Shown here one piece after another: positions 16,681 through 24,141 of a stretch of DNA of 40,589 bases. Under the pieces are notes generated by a model. The model had not been told where the DNA came from. It ran no database searches and saw only the letters and a program-made list of their open reading frames with translations. How positions within the stretch are numbered: position 1 is the first letter of the stretch; each line of letters starts with the position of its first letter. A program made the position numbers and the translations under genes. The DNA is from Reyranella sp. (GTDB lineage Bacteria; Pseudomonadota; Alphaproteobacteria; Reyranellales; Reyranellaceae), in the NCBI GenBank assembly GCA_022844015.1, contig JALHMO010000051.1:1-40589 (forward strand), given 5' to 3'.

Positions 16681-17916
16681 ATGCGGTTGCTTGCCGCGCT
16701 GCTGCTGCTGGGCGTCGTCGTGCTGTCGGGGTCGACGTCGCGACTCCGGACGACGACCGAGCCGCTCGCCCATGACGCCTATGTCTGGCAACGCGCCTGG
16801 ACGCCCGCGGTGCTCGCCGCCGCGCATGGCTCGGCCGACCTCGTCCGCGCCTGGCGCGTGCTGCTGGCGGAAGCGGATCGGTCGGGGCGCTGGGCCGATA
16901 TTGCCGTCCCCTGGAAGGATCTGCTGGCCACCGGCCGGCCGGTCGTGGCCGTGATCCGCATCGACGGCCGGCTCGACGAGTCGCGTATCGGCGTGCTGGT
17001 CGGTCAGATCGTGGCCAAGGTCCAGGCGGCCTCGCACGCCGCGGCGTCGGCGCGGCCGAGAGGCGCCTTGGCGGGCCTCGAGATCGACTACGACTGCCCG
17101 ACCTCGAAGCTCCCGACCTATGCCCGGTTCCTGGCCGAGCTGCGCAGCCGTCTGCCGCGCCCGCTGGCGCTCTCTATCACCGCCTTGCCGACCTGGCTCA
17201 ATTCCCGCGCGCTCGAGTCGCTGGCGCCCCCGCTCGATGAGATCGTCCTGCAGGTCCATGCCGTCGATGATCCGCGCCGCGGTCTGTTCGATCCGGCACG
17301 GGCCGAGGCTTGGGTCCGGGAGTTCGGTCACCGCATCGGGCGGCCGTTCCGGGTCGCTCTGCCTGTCTACGACGTCCGGGTGAGCTGGCGCGCCGACGGC
17401 CGGCTGGCAAGCGTCGAAGGCGAGGTGCCCCTGCTCGAGGGCGCGCGCGACAGCGCCCTGCTGGGCGCTGCGCCGGAAACCATTCTGCGATTCCTGGACA
17501 GGCTCGCCCTCGCGGCGCCGCAGGGACTGGTCGGCATTGCCTGGTTCCGGCTGCCGACCGAGTCGGATTCGCGGACGTGGAGCCTGGCGACTTGGCGCGC
17601 CGTTGTCGGCGGCGGCCTGCCGCCGCGCCGGGTGCGCGCCGCCCTGCTGCCGACCGGGCGGCCCGACCTGTGGACCGTCGCCCTGTCCAATGACGGCGTG
17701 ACCGATGCGCCGGTTCCGCGCCAGGTGCGGCTCGACAAGGCCTGCGAAATTGCCGACGGGGCGAATGGCTTCCGCCTCAAGGTCGCGGGCCTGGCTGTCG
17801 ATCGGCCGCTGATCCTCGAAGCGGCGGGCGAGGGCCGTCTGCGCGCCCATCGCAAGCGTGTCATCGGTTGGGCCCGTTGCACCCAGCCCGGGAGTGAGCT
17901 GGATGTCGTCGAATAG
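16681..17916 (+). CDS. DUF3142 domain protein, exported
   Basis: 411 residues. ATG 16681 follows GGGAAGACGTC. A hydrophobic N-terminal segment MRLLAALLLLGVVVLSG acts as a signal peptide or anchor. The mature part starts AHDAYVWQRAWTPAV, which I recognise as the DUF3142 opening; GLEIDYDCPTSKLPTY and LALSITALPTWLN follow, with DEIVLQVHAVDD and a C-terminal WFRLPTESDSRTWSLATW. The D/E-rich strands (LEIDYD) resemble glycoside-hydrolase-like TIM barrels, but no enzymatic activity is established. The stop overlaps the next gene's start by 14 bases, so the two proteins are probably made together and work in the same envelope compartment. Confidence 0.85.
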   Translation: MRLLAALLLLGVVVLSGSTSRLRTTTEPLAHDAYVWQRAWTPAVLAAAHGSADLVRAWRVLLAEADRSGRWADIAVPWKDLLATGRPVVAVIRIDGRLDESRIGVLVGQIVAKVQAASHAAASARPRGALAGLEIDYDCPTSKLPTYARFLAELRSRLPRPLALSITALPTWLNSRALESLAPPLDEIVLQVHAVDDPRRGLFDPARAEAWVREFGHRIGRPFRVALPVYDVRVSWRADGRLASVEGEVPLLEGARDSALLGAAPETILRFLDRLALAAPQGLVGIAWFRLPTESDSRTWSLATWRAVVGGGLPPRRVRAALLPTGRPDLWTVALSNDGVTDAPVPRQVRLDKACEIADGANGFRLKVAGLAVDRPLILEAAGEGRLRAHRKRVIGWARCTQPGSELDVVE

Positions 17917-20197
17917 GCTCGTCATCGGCGCCGTGATTGCGGCCGCCTGCCTCGGCGTGGCGCTCGCCTGCGGACCGAACTTTCCCTGGCAGCTGCTCGA
18001 CAACCGCGACCAGGCGGTCGCCGATCCGATCGGCCTCGGGTTCACCTTCGAGGCCTCGCGTCTGGTGGCCACCCCCAAGGACAATCTGAAGGTCGTCGAG
18101 CTGGAAGATCCGACCTGGGGTTACAGAGAGCCTGCAGTGCCGGAAGCCGTCACCTTCGAGCGCCAGGAAGCGGAGTCCGACGCCTGGCGCGATCAGAAAC
18201 CCGGCGCCGACCTCGAGGTTCAGGCGCGCTATCGCAAGCTCGAGTTGGCCCGGCGCGCCGCGGATGGCGAGGCGGCGCTGGCCGCCGGCACCGGGCTGCC
18301 CCTGGCCGTCGTCGAGTACATCGCTGGCGCCGTGGAATACCGCGCCCTCAGATTCGATGAGGCGCTGCGCCACTTCCAGACGGTCGAACGCCTGCCGCCG
18401 GAACAGCGGCGCCTCCGGGAGGTCGCCGCAGCCTACATGCAAGGCAGGATCTACCAGCGGCTCGGCGACTTCGAGAAGGCGCGCGCCGCCTTCCAGGCAA
18501 CGCGCCGCGCCGCCGAGGCGGGGGCGCCCGATCCGCAGGGCCTCGCCGTCGCCAGCCTGGGCGAGGAGGCGCTGGTCGACCTCGTCGAGGCCGGACTGTC
18601 GAAGCCCGAATGGGCGATACCGCCGGTGACGGTCGACGATGCGGCCAGGCAACGGCTGATCGCCAACGCCGTCCGCCTCTACGCCGAGCAGGCCAGCCGC
18701 GGCTCGAAGATGGCCCTGCTGTCGTTGCGCGAAGTCGTGCGGCTGCTGCTCAAGGATGAGGCCGTGCTGAAGCGCGCTGCCGCCGATCCGCTGACCCGGC
18801 GCCTGCTCGTCGCCTACGTGGTGGCGCGCGACGGTGCGACCGTCTGGGACGAAGGGCCCTATGGCAACGACAGCGAATCGGTCGTCAGCATCAGCGAGGC
18901 AGTCGTCGGCCAGCCTGCCCCTCAGCCCGGTCCGGACCTCGACCGCCTGGCCGCGCTCGCCTACCAGACCGGACGCTACGAGCTTGCCGAGAAGCTCACC
19001 GTCCAGGCGAGCGGGCCGTTGGGCCTTTGGATACGCGCAAAGCTGGCGCTGCGTCGCGACGATCGGGCTGCCGCGATCAAGGATTGGGTGGCGGCCTTCG
19101 CCGCGCTCGAGCAGGCGAGCACCCAGCCTGCGCTCGACCCGGACTCGCAGACCCGGCTGCGCGGCGAGACCGCGGTGATGCGGCTCAGCCAGGGCGAGTA
19201 CCGCGAAACGCTCGGCTTGCTGTTTCCGGCTGCCAGTACCTACTGGGGCGACCTGATCTACGTCGCCGAGCGCGTTCTGACCGTCGACGAGCTCAAGGCG
19301 TTCGTCGATGCCTTGCCGCCGGCGCGCCCGGCGCCGCCGCCGAGCGACACCGAATGGGGCTACCGCGCACAGCCGACTCCGCAGCTGCGCGAGCTTCTGG
19401 CCCGGCGACTGATCCGCGTCGGGCGGATTCCCGAATCGATCCCCTACTTCAAGACTGCCGCTGAGGTTGAGACGAACCGGCCACGCAACGACGACGACGC
19501 CACCCAGGAGGAAGCGCGCACCTATCTCGCCGCGGTCGAGGCAACGCGCCAGGGCTGGCCGTTCGACTGGCCCTGGCAGCGGGTCGATCGGGCCGAGGCC
19601 CTGTTCAAGCTCTCGGTCGTGACGCGGCAGCGCGGCCTGCAGCTCATGGGGACGGAGGGGCCACCCGACGAGGTCGCGCTCGGCGGCTCGTTCCCGGCCG
19701 GCATCGGGCAGTCGAGCCCGAGTGGCTCCCGGGAGACGCCCAGCAAGCTGCTCGGGCCCGACGAGGCTCGCCGCTTCGAGGCGAGCGCGCCCAAGCCCGA
19801 TACGCGCTTCCACTATCGCGGTGTCGCCGCCGACCAGGCGCTGGCGGCGGCCGACTACCTGCCGCAACGCTCGCAGGCTTACGCCGCTACCCTGTGCTGG
19901 GCGGCCCGGCACGCTTTCGCCAGCGCCGATTCGGCAAAGGCCGAGGCGATCTATCGCCGCTACGTGGCAACCGGCGCTTTCCAGCCGTGGGCCAGGAATT
20001 TCGGCCGCGACTGCGTCGAGCCGGACTTCGCCGCCGCCCGCACCTTCTGGCAGCGCCGCCTCGAGACCTGGGCATCGCAGACGGCCGGCTCGGTGAAGCG
20101 GCACATCGTGCTCGTCGCCGGCGTGGCGATCGCCGCTGCAGCGCTGCTGGTAGTTCTTGTCAGGCTGAGGCGCAGCCGTCGCGTTGCTGCGGGGTGA
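17903..20197 (+). CDS. Large TPR-like exported protein, probable lipoprotein with C-terminal membrane anchor
   Basis: 764 residues. ATG 17903 overlaps the DUF3142 stop by 14 bases, with GGAG upstream inside that gene. The N terminus is a short hydrophobic signal ending VALACGPNFPWQLLDNRD; the Cys after LALA is a possible lipobox, though the -3 position is not ideal. The body is helical, with TPR-like units such as VEYRALRFDEALRHFQTVER, GRIYQRLGDFEKARAAFQAT and LAYQTGRYELAEKL. After CVEPDFAAARTFW there is a transmembrane helix (IVLVAGVAIAAAALLVVLV) followed by RLRRSRR, i.e. a positive-inside C terminus. I do not know a function; coupling to DUF3142 suggests an envelope complex. Confidence 0.8.
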   Translation: MSSNRLVIGAVIAAACLGVALACGPNFPWQLLDNRDQAVADPIGLGFTFEASRLVATPKDNLKVVELEDPTWGYREPAVPEAVTFERQEAESDAWRDQKPGADLEVQARYRKLELARRAADGEAALAAGTGLPLAVVEYIAGAVEYRALRFDEALRHFQTVERLPPEQRRLREVAAAYMQGRIYQRLGDFEKARAAFQATRRAAEAGAPDPQGLAVASLGEEALVDLVEAGLSKPEWAIPPVTVDDAARQRLIANAVRLYAEQASRGSKMALLSLREVVRLLLKDEAVLKRAAADPLTRRLLVAYVVARDGATVWDEGPYGNDSESVVSISEAVVGQPAPQPGPDLDRLAALAYQTGRYELAEKLTVQASGPLGLWIRAKLALRRDDRAAAIKDWVAAFAALEQASTQPALDPDSQTRLRGETAVMRLSQGEYRETLGLLFPAASTYWGDLIYVAERVLTVDELKAFVDALPPARPAPPPSDTEWGYRAQPTPQLRELLARRLIRVGRIPESIPYFKTAAEVETNRPRNDDDATQEEARTYLAAVEATRQGWPFDWPWQRVDRAEALFKLSVVTRQRGLQLMGTEGPPDEVALGGSFPAGIGQSSPSGSRETPSKLLGPDEARRFEASAPKPDTRFHYRGVAADQALAAADYLPQRSQAYAATLCWAARHAFASADSAKAEAIYRRYVATGAFQPWARNFGRDCVEPDFAAARTFWQRRLETWASQTAGSVKRHIVLVAGVAIAAAALLVVLVRLRRSRRVAAG

Positions 20198-20207
20198 CCT
20201 CAAAGCT

Positions 20208-20561
20208 CTCCTCCCCAGCGGAGCTGCCACGGAGTGGACACATCTCGCATCCCTCCGCCGCAGGACAGGCCGTCGAGCCTACACTCATGTTGTCCTCCCT
20301 GCGCGAAGCGCGGGGAGGTGCCCCCGGAGGGGGCGGAGGGGTCGAGAGCAACACACGCTTTGCCAGAACGCTCATCATAGTGACGACACTGATCGGCGAC
20401 TCATCCCGAGGCCCTTGGCTCATGACCCCTCCGCCCCCTCCGGGGGCACCTCCCCGCGCTGCGCGCAGGGAGGACAGCATGATGCGTGAATTCGGCAGCG
20501 TCGCAGGACGGGGGAGGAATTCGAGATGTGTCCACTCCGTGGCAGCGGAGCTGGGGAGGAG
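20208..20561. repeat. Nested double inverted-repeat element, about 355 bp
   Basis: Outer arms: 20208-20247 and 20522-20561 are inverted copies identical except for an inverted AGCTCCGCT/AGCGGAGCT block. Inner arms: about 20289-20343 and 20424-20480 are a second, independent inverted pair (TGCCCCCGGAGGGGGCGG type). Between the arms is non-coding sequence. The ends (CTCCCCAGCG...GCTGGGGAGG) match the smaller element at 6389-6515. No transposase is encoded; the structure looks like one palindromic element inserted into another. It separates the TPR gene from the TetR gene and would form very stable RNA. Confidence 0.85.
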
Positions 20562-20631
20562 GGCTGGAGTGATTCCGTTTTTGCGTTCGCGCATCGTCCC
20601 GTAAGACGTTGGGAATGACTCGGAGACTCTC

Positions 20632-21246
20632 GTGAAATCCGCCACACGCCGCGCACCGCGGCTCAGCCGGGACGACTGGATCGCGGCTGGCCAGGCTGTG
20701 CTGTGCGAGGCTGGCATCGCCGGCTTGCGGCTGTCGGCGCTGACGCGCCGGCTGCACGTCTCGACGGGCAGCTTCTATCACCACTTCGACGACATGGAGG
20801 CCTACCTCGCCGCCCTCGCGCGCCATTTCAGCCGCGGCGACGTCAAGCGCATCCTGGAGCGTGCGTCCGCCGGCGCCTCGGGACCGCTGTTGCGCATCCG
20901 CCGGCTGGCGGCGATCTCGCTCAACAGCACGATCTTCCAGCTCGACCGCGCGATGCGCATCTGGGCGACCTCCGACCGGCGCGCCATGGCGAGCGTCAAG
21001 GCGTCGGAGAAGCTGGTGCTGGCCTACCTCACCGACGCTTTCGCCGAGCTGGGGTTCGCGCCGGCCGACGCGGCGCTGCGCGCGCACCTGCTGCTGTCGG
21101 CCAACGTGGCGCTGATCGGCGCCTTTCGCCTCGAGGGCAATCGCGCGCTGTTCGAGCAGAGCCTCGACCTGCTGACCCGCGATGCGCCGGCGCTTGCCGG
21201 CCCATCGCGCACGAGCCGTCTCGCTACTCGGCCGCCTTCCGCGTAG
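20632..21246 (+). CDS. TetR/AcrR-family transcriptional regulator
   Basis: 204 residues from GTG 20632, preceded by CGGAGACTCTC. The N-terminal helix-turn-helix reads WIAAGQAVLCEAGIAGLRLS then ALTRRLHVSTGSFYHHFDD, the classical TetR recognition helix with YHHF. The C-terminal ligand domain is helical and lacks recognisable subfamily marks. The gene converges on the HpaB-like hydroxylase gene with a 23-base tail overlap. Candidate targets are that hydroxylase and the promoters carrying the TAAC-N4-GTTA palindrome at 22717 and 24103; this is inference from proximity and from the site being a TetR-style inverted repeat. Confidence 0.9.
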   Translation: MKSATRRAPRLSRDDWIAAGQAVLCEAGIAGLRLSALTRRLHVSTGSFYHHFDDMEAYLAALARHFSRGDVKRILERASAGASGPLLRIRRLAAISLNSTIFQLDRAMRIWATSDRRAMASVKASEKLVLAYLTDAFAELGFAPADAALRAHLLLSANVALIGAFRLEGNRALFEQSLDLLTRDAPALAGPSRTSRLATRPPSA

Positions 21247-22666
21247 CCATCCCGCCGCGCGGCAGGGCGCCGGCGGCGATCAGCGCCCGTTCCTTGGCGC
21301 GGGCGAGATCGTAGGTGCGGTGCATCATGATGCGCTGCGCCGTCAGCCCGCCGCCGGCCTGCAGCGCCACCACGAACTGCCAGCCGCCGTAGGCGTCGGC
21401 GGTGAGGTCTCGGATCAGGTTGTAGACCCGCATGCGCGTCTCGACGTCGACGTCCTTCTTGGTGTGCAGGTACTTGCGCAGGTAGCTGCCGGCCGGCTCG
21501 CTGCGCAGGTCCGATTCGAGCGGCAGGGTCAGCACCAGGCCGCCGCTGACGTCGTGCAGGTTGCGCACCGTCTGGTGATAGTTGGCGGCGTAGTAGTACT
21601 TGGCGGCGTTGATGGCGAGGACGTTGGGATGGACCATGCCCGACGGCGTGCGCTCGAGATGCCGGCAGGCATAGTCGAGGCTCATGCGCAGCATCTCGGC
21701 ATAGGTGATCAGCTCGGCGATGTTGTTCATCACCGTCGGATCCTTGTCCTTGCCCTGGTGCTCGGAGACGAGCTGGGCGAGACCGACGAACAGCTCGGAC
21801 ATGCGCACCGCCTCGATCAGGCCGCCGGTGCGCTCCCACAGGCCGAGCGACTGGGCGAGCCGGCTGGCGAGCTGCACCTCGCCGGCCAGGAACACGCGGT
21901 CCCACGGCACGAACACGTCGTCGAACACCACGAAGCCTTCCGGCATGCTGTGATGGGCGCTCGCCGGATAGTCGAAGGCGTTGAGCTCGGCCGGCGCGAA
22001 GCTCCGGTTGATGATGCTGACGCCCTTGGTGTTGACCGGGATCGAGAACGAGACGGCGTAGTCCTTCTCGTCCTGGCGCATCCCCTTGGTCGGCATGACG
22101 ACCAGCTCGTGCACCAGCGAGGCCGCCGTGATGTGCAGCTTGGCGCCGCGCACCACGATGCCGTCCTTGTTGCGGTCGACGATGCGGACATAGAGATCGG
22201 GATCGTCCTGCTCGTGGGCGCGGCGCTTGCGATCGCCCTTTGCATCGGTGATCACCTCGGCGGCACGCAGGTCGTTGTCGCGGCAGTAGCGATACATCCG
22301 CTCGATGTTGGCGGCACACTGCGGGTTGACCTGGGCGATGTCGTCCTTGACGCTCATCAGCGCCATGTAGACGCCCGACACCGCGGTGCCGATCGAGGTG
22401 TTGCGCAGCATCTCGACGCGGGTGGCGAGATCGCTCTCGTTCATCGGGATTTGGTAGATGCGATGCGCCTCGTCGCCGGCCTCGGTGCGATAGCGGCGCA
22501 GCGCGCCCAGGTCCGGCGCGTCGTAGTCGCAGTCGGCGGCGGTGAGCGCGATCGGCACCTTGAAACGCGGATGGGTGGTGATGTCGTCGATGCGCTCGCC
22601 ATCCCAGTAGGTGACGCGGCCGTCCCGCAGGCTCTCGACGTATTGCTGCGGCGTTTTCAGACCCAT
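21224..22666 (-). CDS. 4-hydroxyphenylacetate 3-hydroxylase (HpaB)-family oxygenase
   Basis: 480 residues, the normal length for group D flavoprotein oxygenases. ATG 22666 follows GGGAGGGCAGC. Landmarks are TPQQYVESLRDGRVTYWDGE at the N terminus, VITDAKGDRKRR in the middle (matching the TDPKGDR segment of HpaB), HITAASLVHELVVMPT, and FVVFDDVFVPWDRVFL with the late helices RMRVYNLIRDLTADAYGGWQ. The Fe-S cluster ligand pattern of 4-hydroxybutyryl-CoA dehydratase (C-x3-C plus H/C) is not seen, so an FADH2-dependent monooxygenase is favoured. Such enzymes need a separate flavin reductase, which is not adjacent; the one at 10324 is the nearest. The substrate is probably a phenolic. Confidence 0.87.
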   Translation of the reverse strand: MGLKTPQQYVESLRDGRVTYWDGERIDDITTHPRFKVPIALTAADCDYDAPDLGALRRYRTEAGDEAHRIYQIPMNESDLATRVEMLRNTSIGTAVSGVYMALMSVKDDIAQVNPQCAANIERMYRYCRDNDLRAAEVITDAKGDRKRRAHEQDDPDLYVRIVDRNKDGIVVRGAKLHITAASLVHELVVMPTKGMRQDEKDYAVSFSIPVNTKGVSIINRSFAPAELNAFDYPASAHHSMPEGFVVFDDVFVPWDRVFLAGEVQLASRLAQSLGLWERTGGLIEAVRMSELFVGLAQLVSEHQGKDKDPTVMNNIAELITYAEMLRMSLDYACRHLERTPSGMVHPNVLAINAAKYYYAANYHQTVRNLHDVSGGLVLTLPLESDLRSEPAGSYLRKYLHTKKDVDVETRMRVYNLIRDLTADAYGGWQFVVALQAGGGLTAQRIMMHRTYDLARAKERALIAAGALPRGGMATRKAAE

Positions 22667-22705
22667 GCTGCCCTCCCGTTGCTTCCTGTGCGTTGCGTCC
22701 GTGCC

Positions 22706-22735
22706 GGTCGAAACCGTAACTCTTGTTATGGTGCC
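22706..22735. promoter_or_regulatory. TAAC-N4-GTTA palindrome, duplicate of the KAS promoter segment
   Basis: The core TAAC-TCTT-GTTA at 22717-22728 is a perfect inverted repeat. The 43 bases from 22706 to 22748 match 24092-24134 with about four differences, including the GGGCAATGGGAGG that carries the ribosome binding site. It therefore arose by duplication of the promoter and 5' end of the beta-ketoacyl synthase gene. It also lies about 50 bases upstream of the HpaB start on the other strand, so it could still regulate that gene. Confidence 0.5.
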
Positions 22736-22740
22736 GGGCA

Positions 22741-22840
22741 ATGGGAGGTCGCACGAGGCGCGGCGGCGCCGTCTTTTCGGCCGGCGGGTTGCATCGCCAC
22801 GTCGTGCAGCGGGCATGTGGCATCGGGCCGGCGCGGTGCA
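22741..22840 (+). pseudogene. Decayed 5' fragment of a beta-ketoacyl synthase gene
   Basis: Read from 22774, the sequence encodes FSAGGLHRHVVQRACGIGPA, which aligns to LSAGEFHCRALEGACGIGPA in the intact synthase at 24142. Upstream, MGGRTR matches the out-of-gene leader MGGRT at 24127. The conserved first codons (MHDVAITGMGIISAIG in the intact gene) are deleted. Homology stops near 22840 and no ketoacyl synthase core follows. This is the footprint of a duplicated, then deleted, paralog. Confidence 0.65.
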
Positions 22841-22843
22841 CGG

Positions 22844-23098
22844 TCATCGGTTCCCGCGAGCTCTCTCGTTCGGCGGCGTCGTGCCGATGCGAAACGACAC
22901 CGCCCCGTAGGTCGCGACGCAATATGGGACGACAAACGTCAGTCCGGCCTTGGCCCAATTGACCGTTCCATCGCCGATCAAGACGTCACCCTGGTTGATG
23001 ACATTGAGGATCGTGCCGACGACCAATGCGACGAGAAAAGAGCGCCGTGGAACACCGTCGCTGATGCAGTACCGAAAGATCGTGGCAAGCCGGGACAT
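22844..23098 (-). CDS. Small membrane protein, NrtS-like (nitrate/nitrite transporter NrtS family)
   Basis: 84 residues. ATG 23098 is preceded by AAGGAAGG. Two hydrophobic helices are seen: RRSFLVALVVGTILNVINQG and WAKAGLTFVVPYCVATYGAV. The pattern VALVVGT.L..INQGD followed by K.GLTY.VPYCVATYGA is, from memory, the signature of the short NrtS membrane proteins associated with nitrate/nitrite transport in marine bacteria. The last 15 residues are polar and may have been extended by the neighbouring duplication. No nitrate-assimilation genes are nearby, so the physiological role here is open. Confidence 0.7.
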   Translation of the reverse strand: MSRLATIFRYCISDGVPRRSFLVALVVGTILNVINQGDVLIGDGTVNWAKAGLTFVVPYCVATYGAVSFRIGTTPPNERARGNR

Positions 23099-23365
23099 GA
23101 ACGCACCTTCCTTCGGGCATGACGATCGAGCTTACCAGGAGCGAGCCGAGGCCCAGAAGGCGGTAGGCGCTGGCCCGGTAGGGACACAGTCGACGAGGTC
23201 TGGCTTCGGCGGTGCGGGCGACGTGCGAGCGCGCTATGGTCTCGCCGATTTCGCGACGAGGAGCGTCGGCGTGGCTGGCGGTCTCGTCGAGGCGGCGCCA
23301 TGATAGTGGAGTTGCAGACCGGGAGGGCCGCTCCGGACCCGGGATCCAACGAGGGAGAGGGACAG

Positions 23366-24001
23366 ATGTCAGGTTCCGATCAAGTCTCCGGCCGGCGAGC
23401 GACCGGCACCGCCCATATCGCGCCGCTTGCCGATGGCGAGCTGGACGAGGTGCGCGACATCGTCGATCTCGCCCGCAATTTCAGTGGTTACGTGCCGACC
23501 AGCTTCCGGATCATGGCCCGCAAGCCGGCGCTGCTCCGCGCCTTCGGGGGGCTGGTTGCCGTCGTCATGCGCGAGCCCGGCGAGGTCGCAGCGGAGACGA
23601 AGTGGCTGATCGCGCACGCGGTGAGCGCGAGCGCCGGATGTCGCTACTGCCAGGCCCATACGGCCGCCAACTCGGCGAAGGCCGGCCTCGCGCCCGGGAA
23701 GATCGAGGCGTTGATGGCCTACGAGACCAGCTCGCTCTACTCGCCGGCGGAGCGCGCGGTCGTCGCGCTGGCGCTGGCCGCCGGTCGGGTGCCGAACGAG
23801 ACGACCCGGGCGCACGTCGATGCCTTGCGGGCCTGTTTCAGCGAGGTCGGCCTCGTCGAGATCGTCGCCGTCATTTCCCTGTTCGGATGGTTGAACCGGT
23901 GGAACGATACGCTGGCCAGCGACCTGGAGGAGAGTCCGCTGGAATTCGCCAAGGCGCATCTCGGCGAGTCGGGCTGGACTCCGGGCAAGCACATGGCCTG
24001 A
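23366..24001 (+). CDS. Carboxymuconolactone decarboxylase / AhpD-fold protein
   Basis: 211 residues. ATG 23366 follows GGGAGAGGGACAG. The AhpD-fold redox motif is intact: C92-R-Y-C95-Q-A-H98 in AGCRYCQAHTAANSAKAGL, preceded by the helix LAFGGL.AVVM..PGEV..E.K.LI. A C-terminal repeat of the fold contains SPAERAVVALALAAGRVP and an HVDALRACFSEVGLVEIVAV helix. The CxxC..H signature points to alkylhydroperoxidase/peroxidase-like activity rather than lactone decarboxylation. It probably protects against peroxides produced by the flavin oxygenases around it; that is inference. Single-gene unit upstream of the ketoacyl synthase. Confidence 0.88.
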   Translation: MSGSDQVSGRRATGTAHIAPLADGELDEVRDIVDLARNFSGYVPTSFRIMARKPALLRAFGGLVAVVMREPGEVAAETKWLIAHAVSASAGCRYCQAHTAANSAKAGLAPGKIEALMAYETSSLYSPAERAVVALALAAGRVPNETTRAHVDALRACFSEVGLVEIVAVISLFGWLNRWNDTLASDLEESPLEFAKAHLGESGWTPGKHMA

Positions 24002-24089
24002 CTGTGCCTTGCTTCGCGGGAGCGGGCTCGCGTGGCCGGATATATTTTGGCCTATGCGTTCATTGGGAACCTGGCGCACCGTGCCCCGG

Positions 24090-24118
24090 TTGGTCGAAGC
24101 CGTAACTCTGGTTATGGT
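24090..24118 (+). promoter_or_regulatory. Promoter of beta-ketoacyl synthase gene with overlapping palindromic operator
   Basis: TTGGTC (24090-24095), a 17-base spacer and TATGGT (24113-24118) form a plausible sigma-70 promoter. TAAC-TCTG-GTTA (24103-24114) is a perfect inverted repeat that overlaps the spacer and -10, the classic position for a repressor. The same palindrome type is found at 22717 and 29711. The strong ribosome binding site GGGAGGAAGG follows at 24130-24139. Confidence 0.55.
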
Positions 24119-24141
24119 GCGGGGCAATGGGAGGAAGGACG

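Noticed and set aside
14770..18084. A 1104-residue minus-strand open frame crossing several genes
   Set aside because: It is an antisense and frame shadow of the LLM and DUF3142 genes in GC-rich DNA. The product is Arg/Gly-rich with no domain, and the genes beneath it have full motif support.
20208..20561. Possible CRISPR array
   Set aside because: The repeats are inverted, not direct and regularly spaced, and there are no cas genes.
21224..22666. 4-hydroxybutyryl-CoA dehydratase (AbfD)
   Set aside because: The Fe-S ligand cysteine spacing of AbfD is not seen, whereas the TDAKGDR segment fits the HpaB branch.
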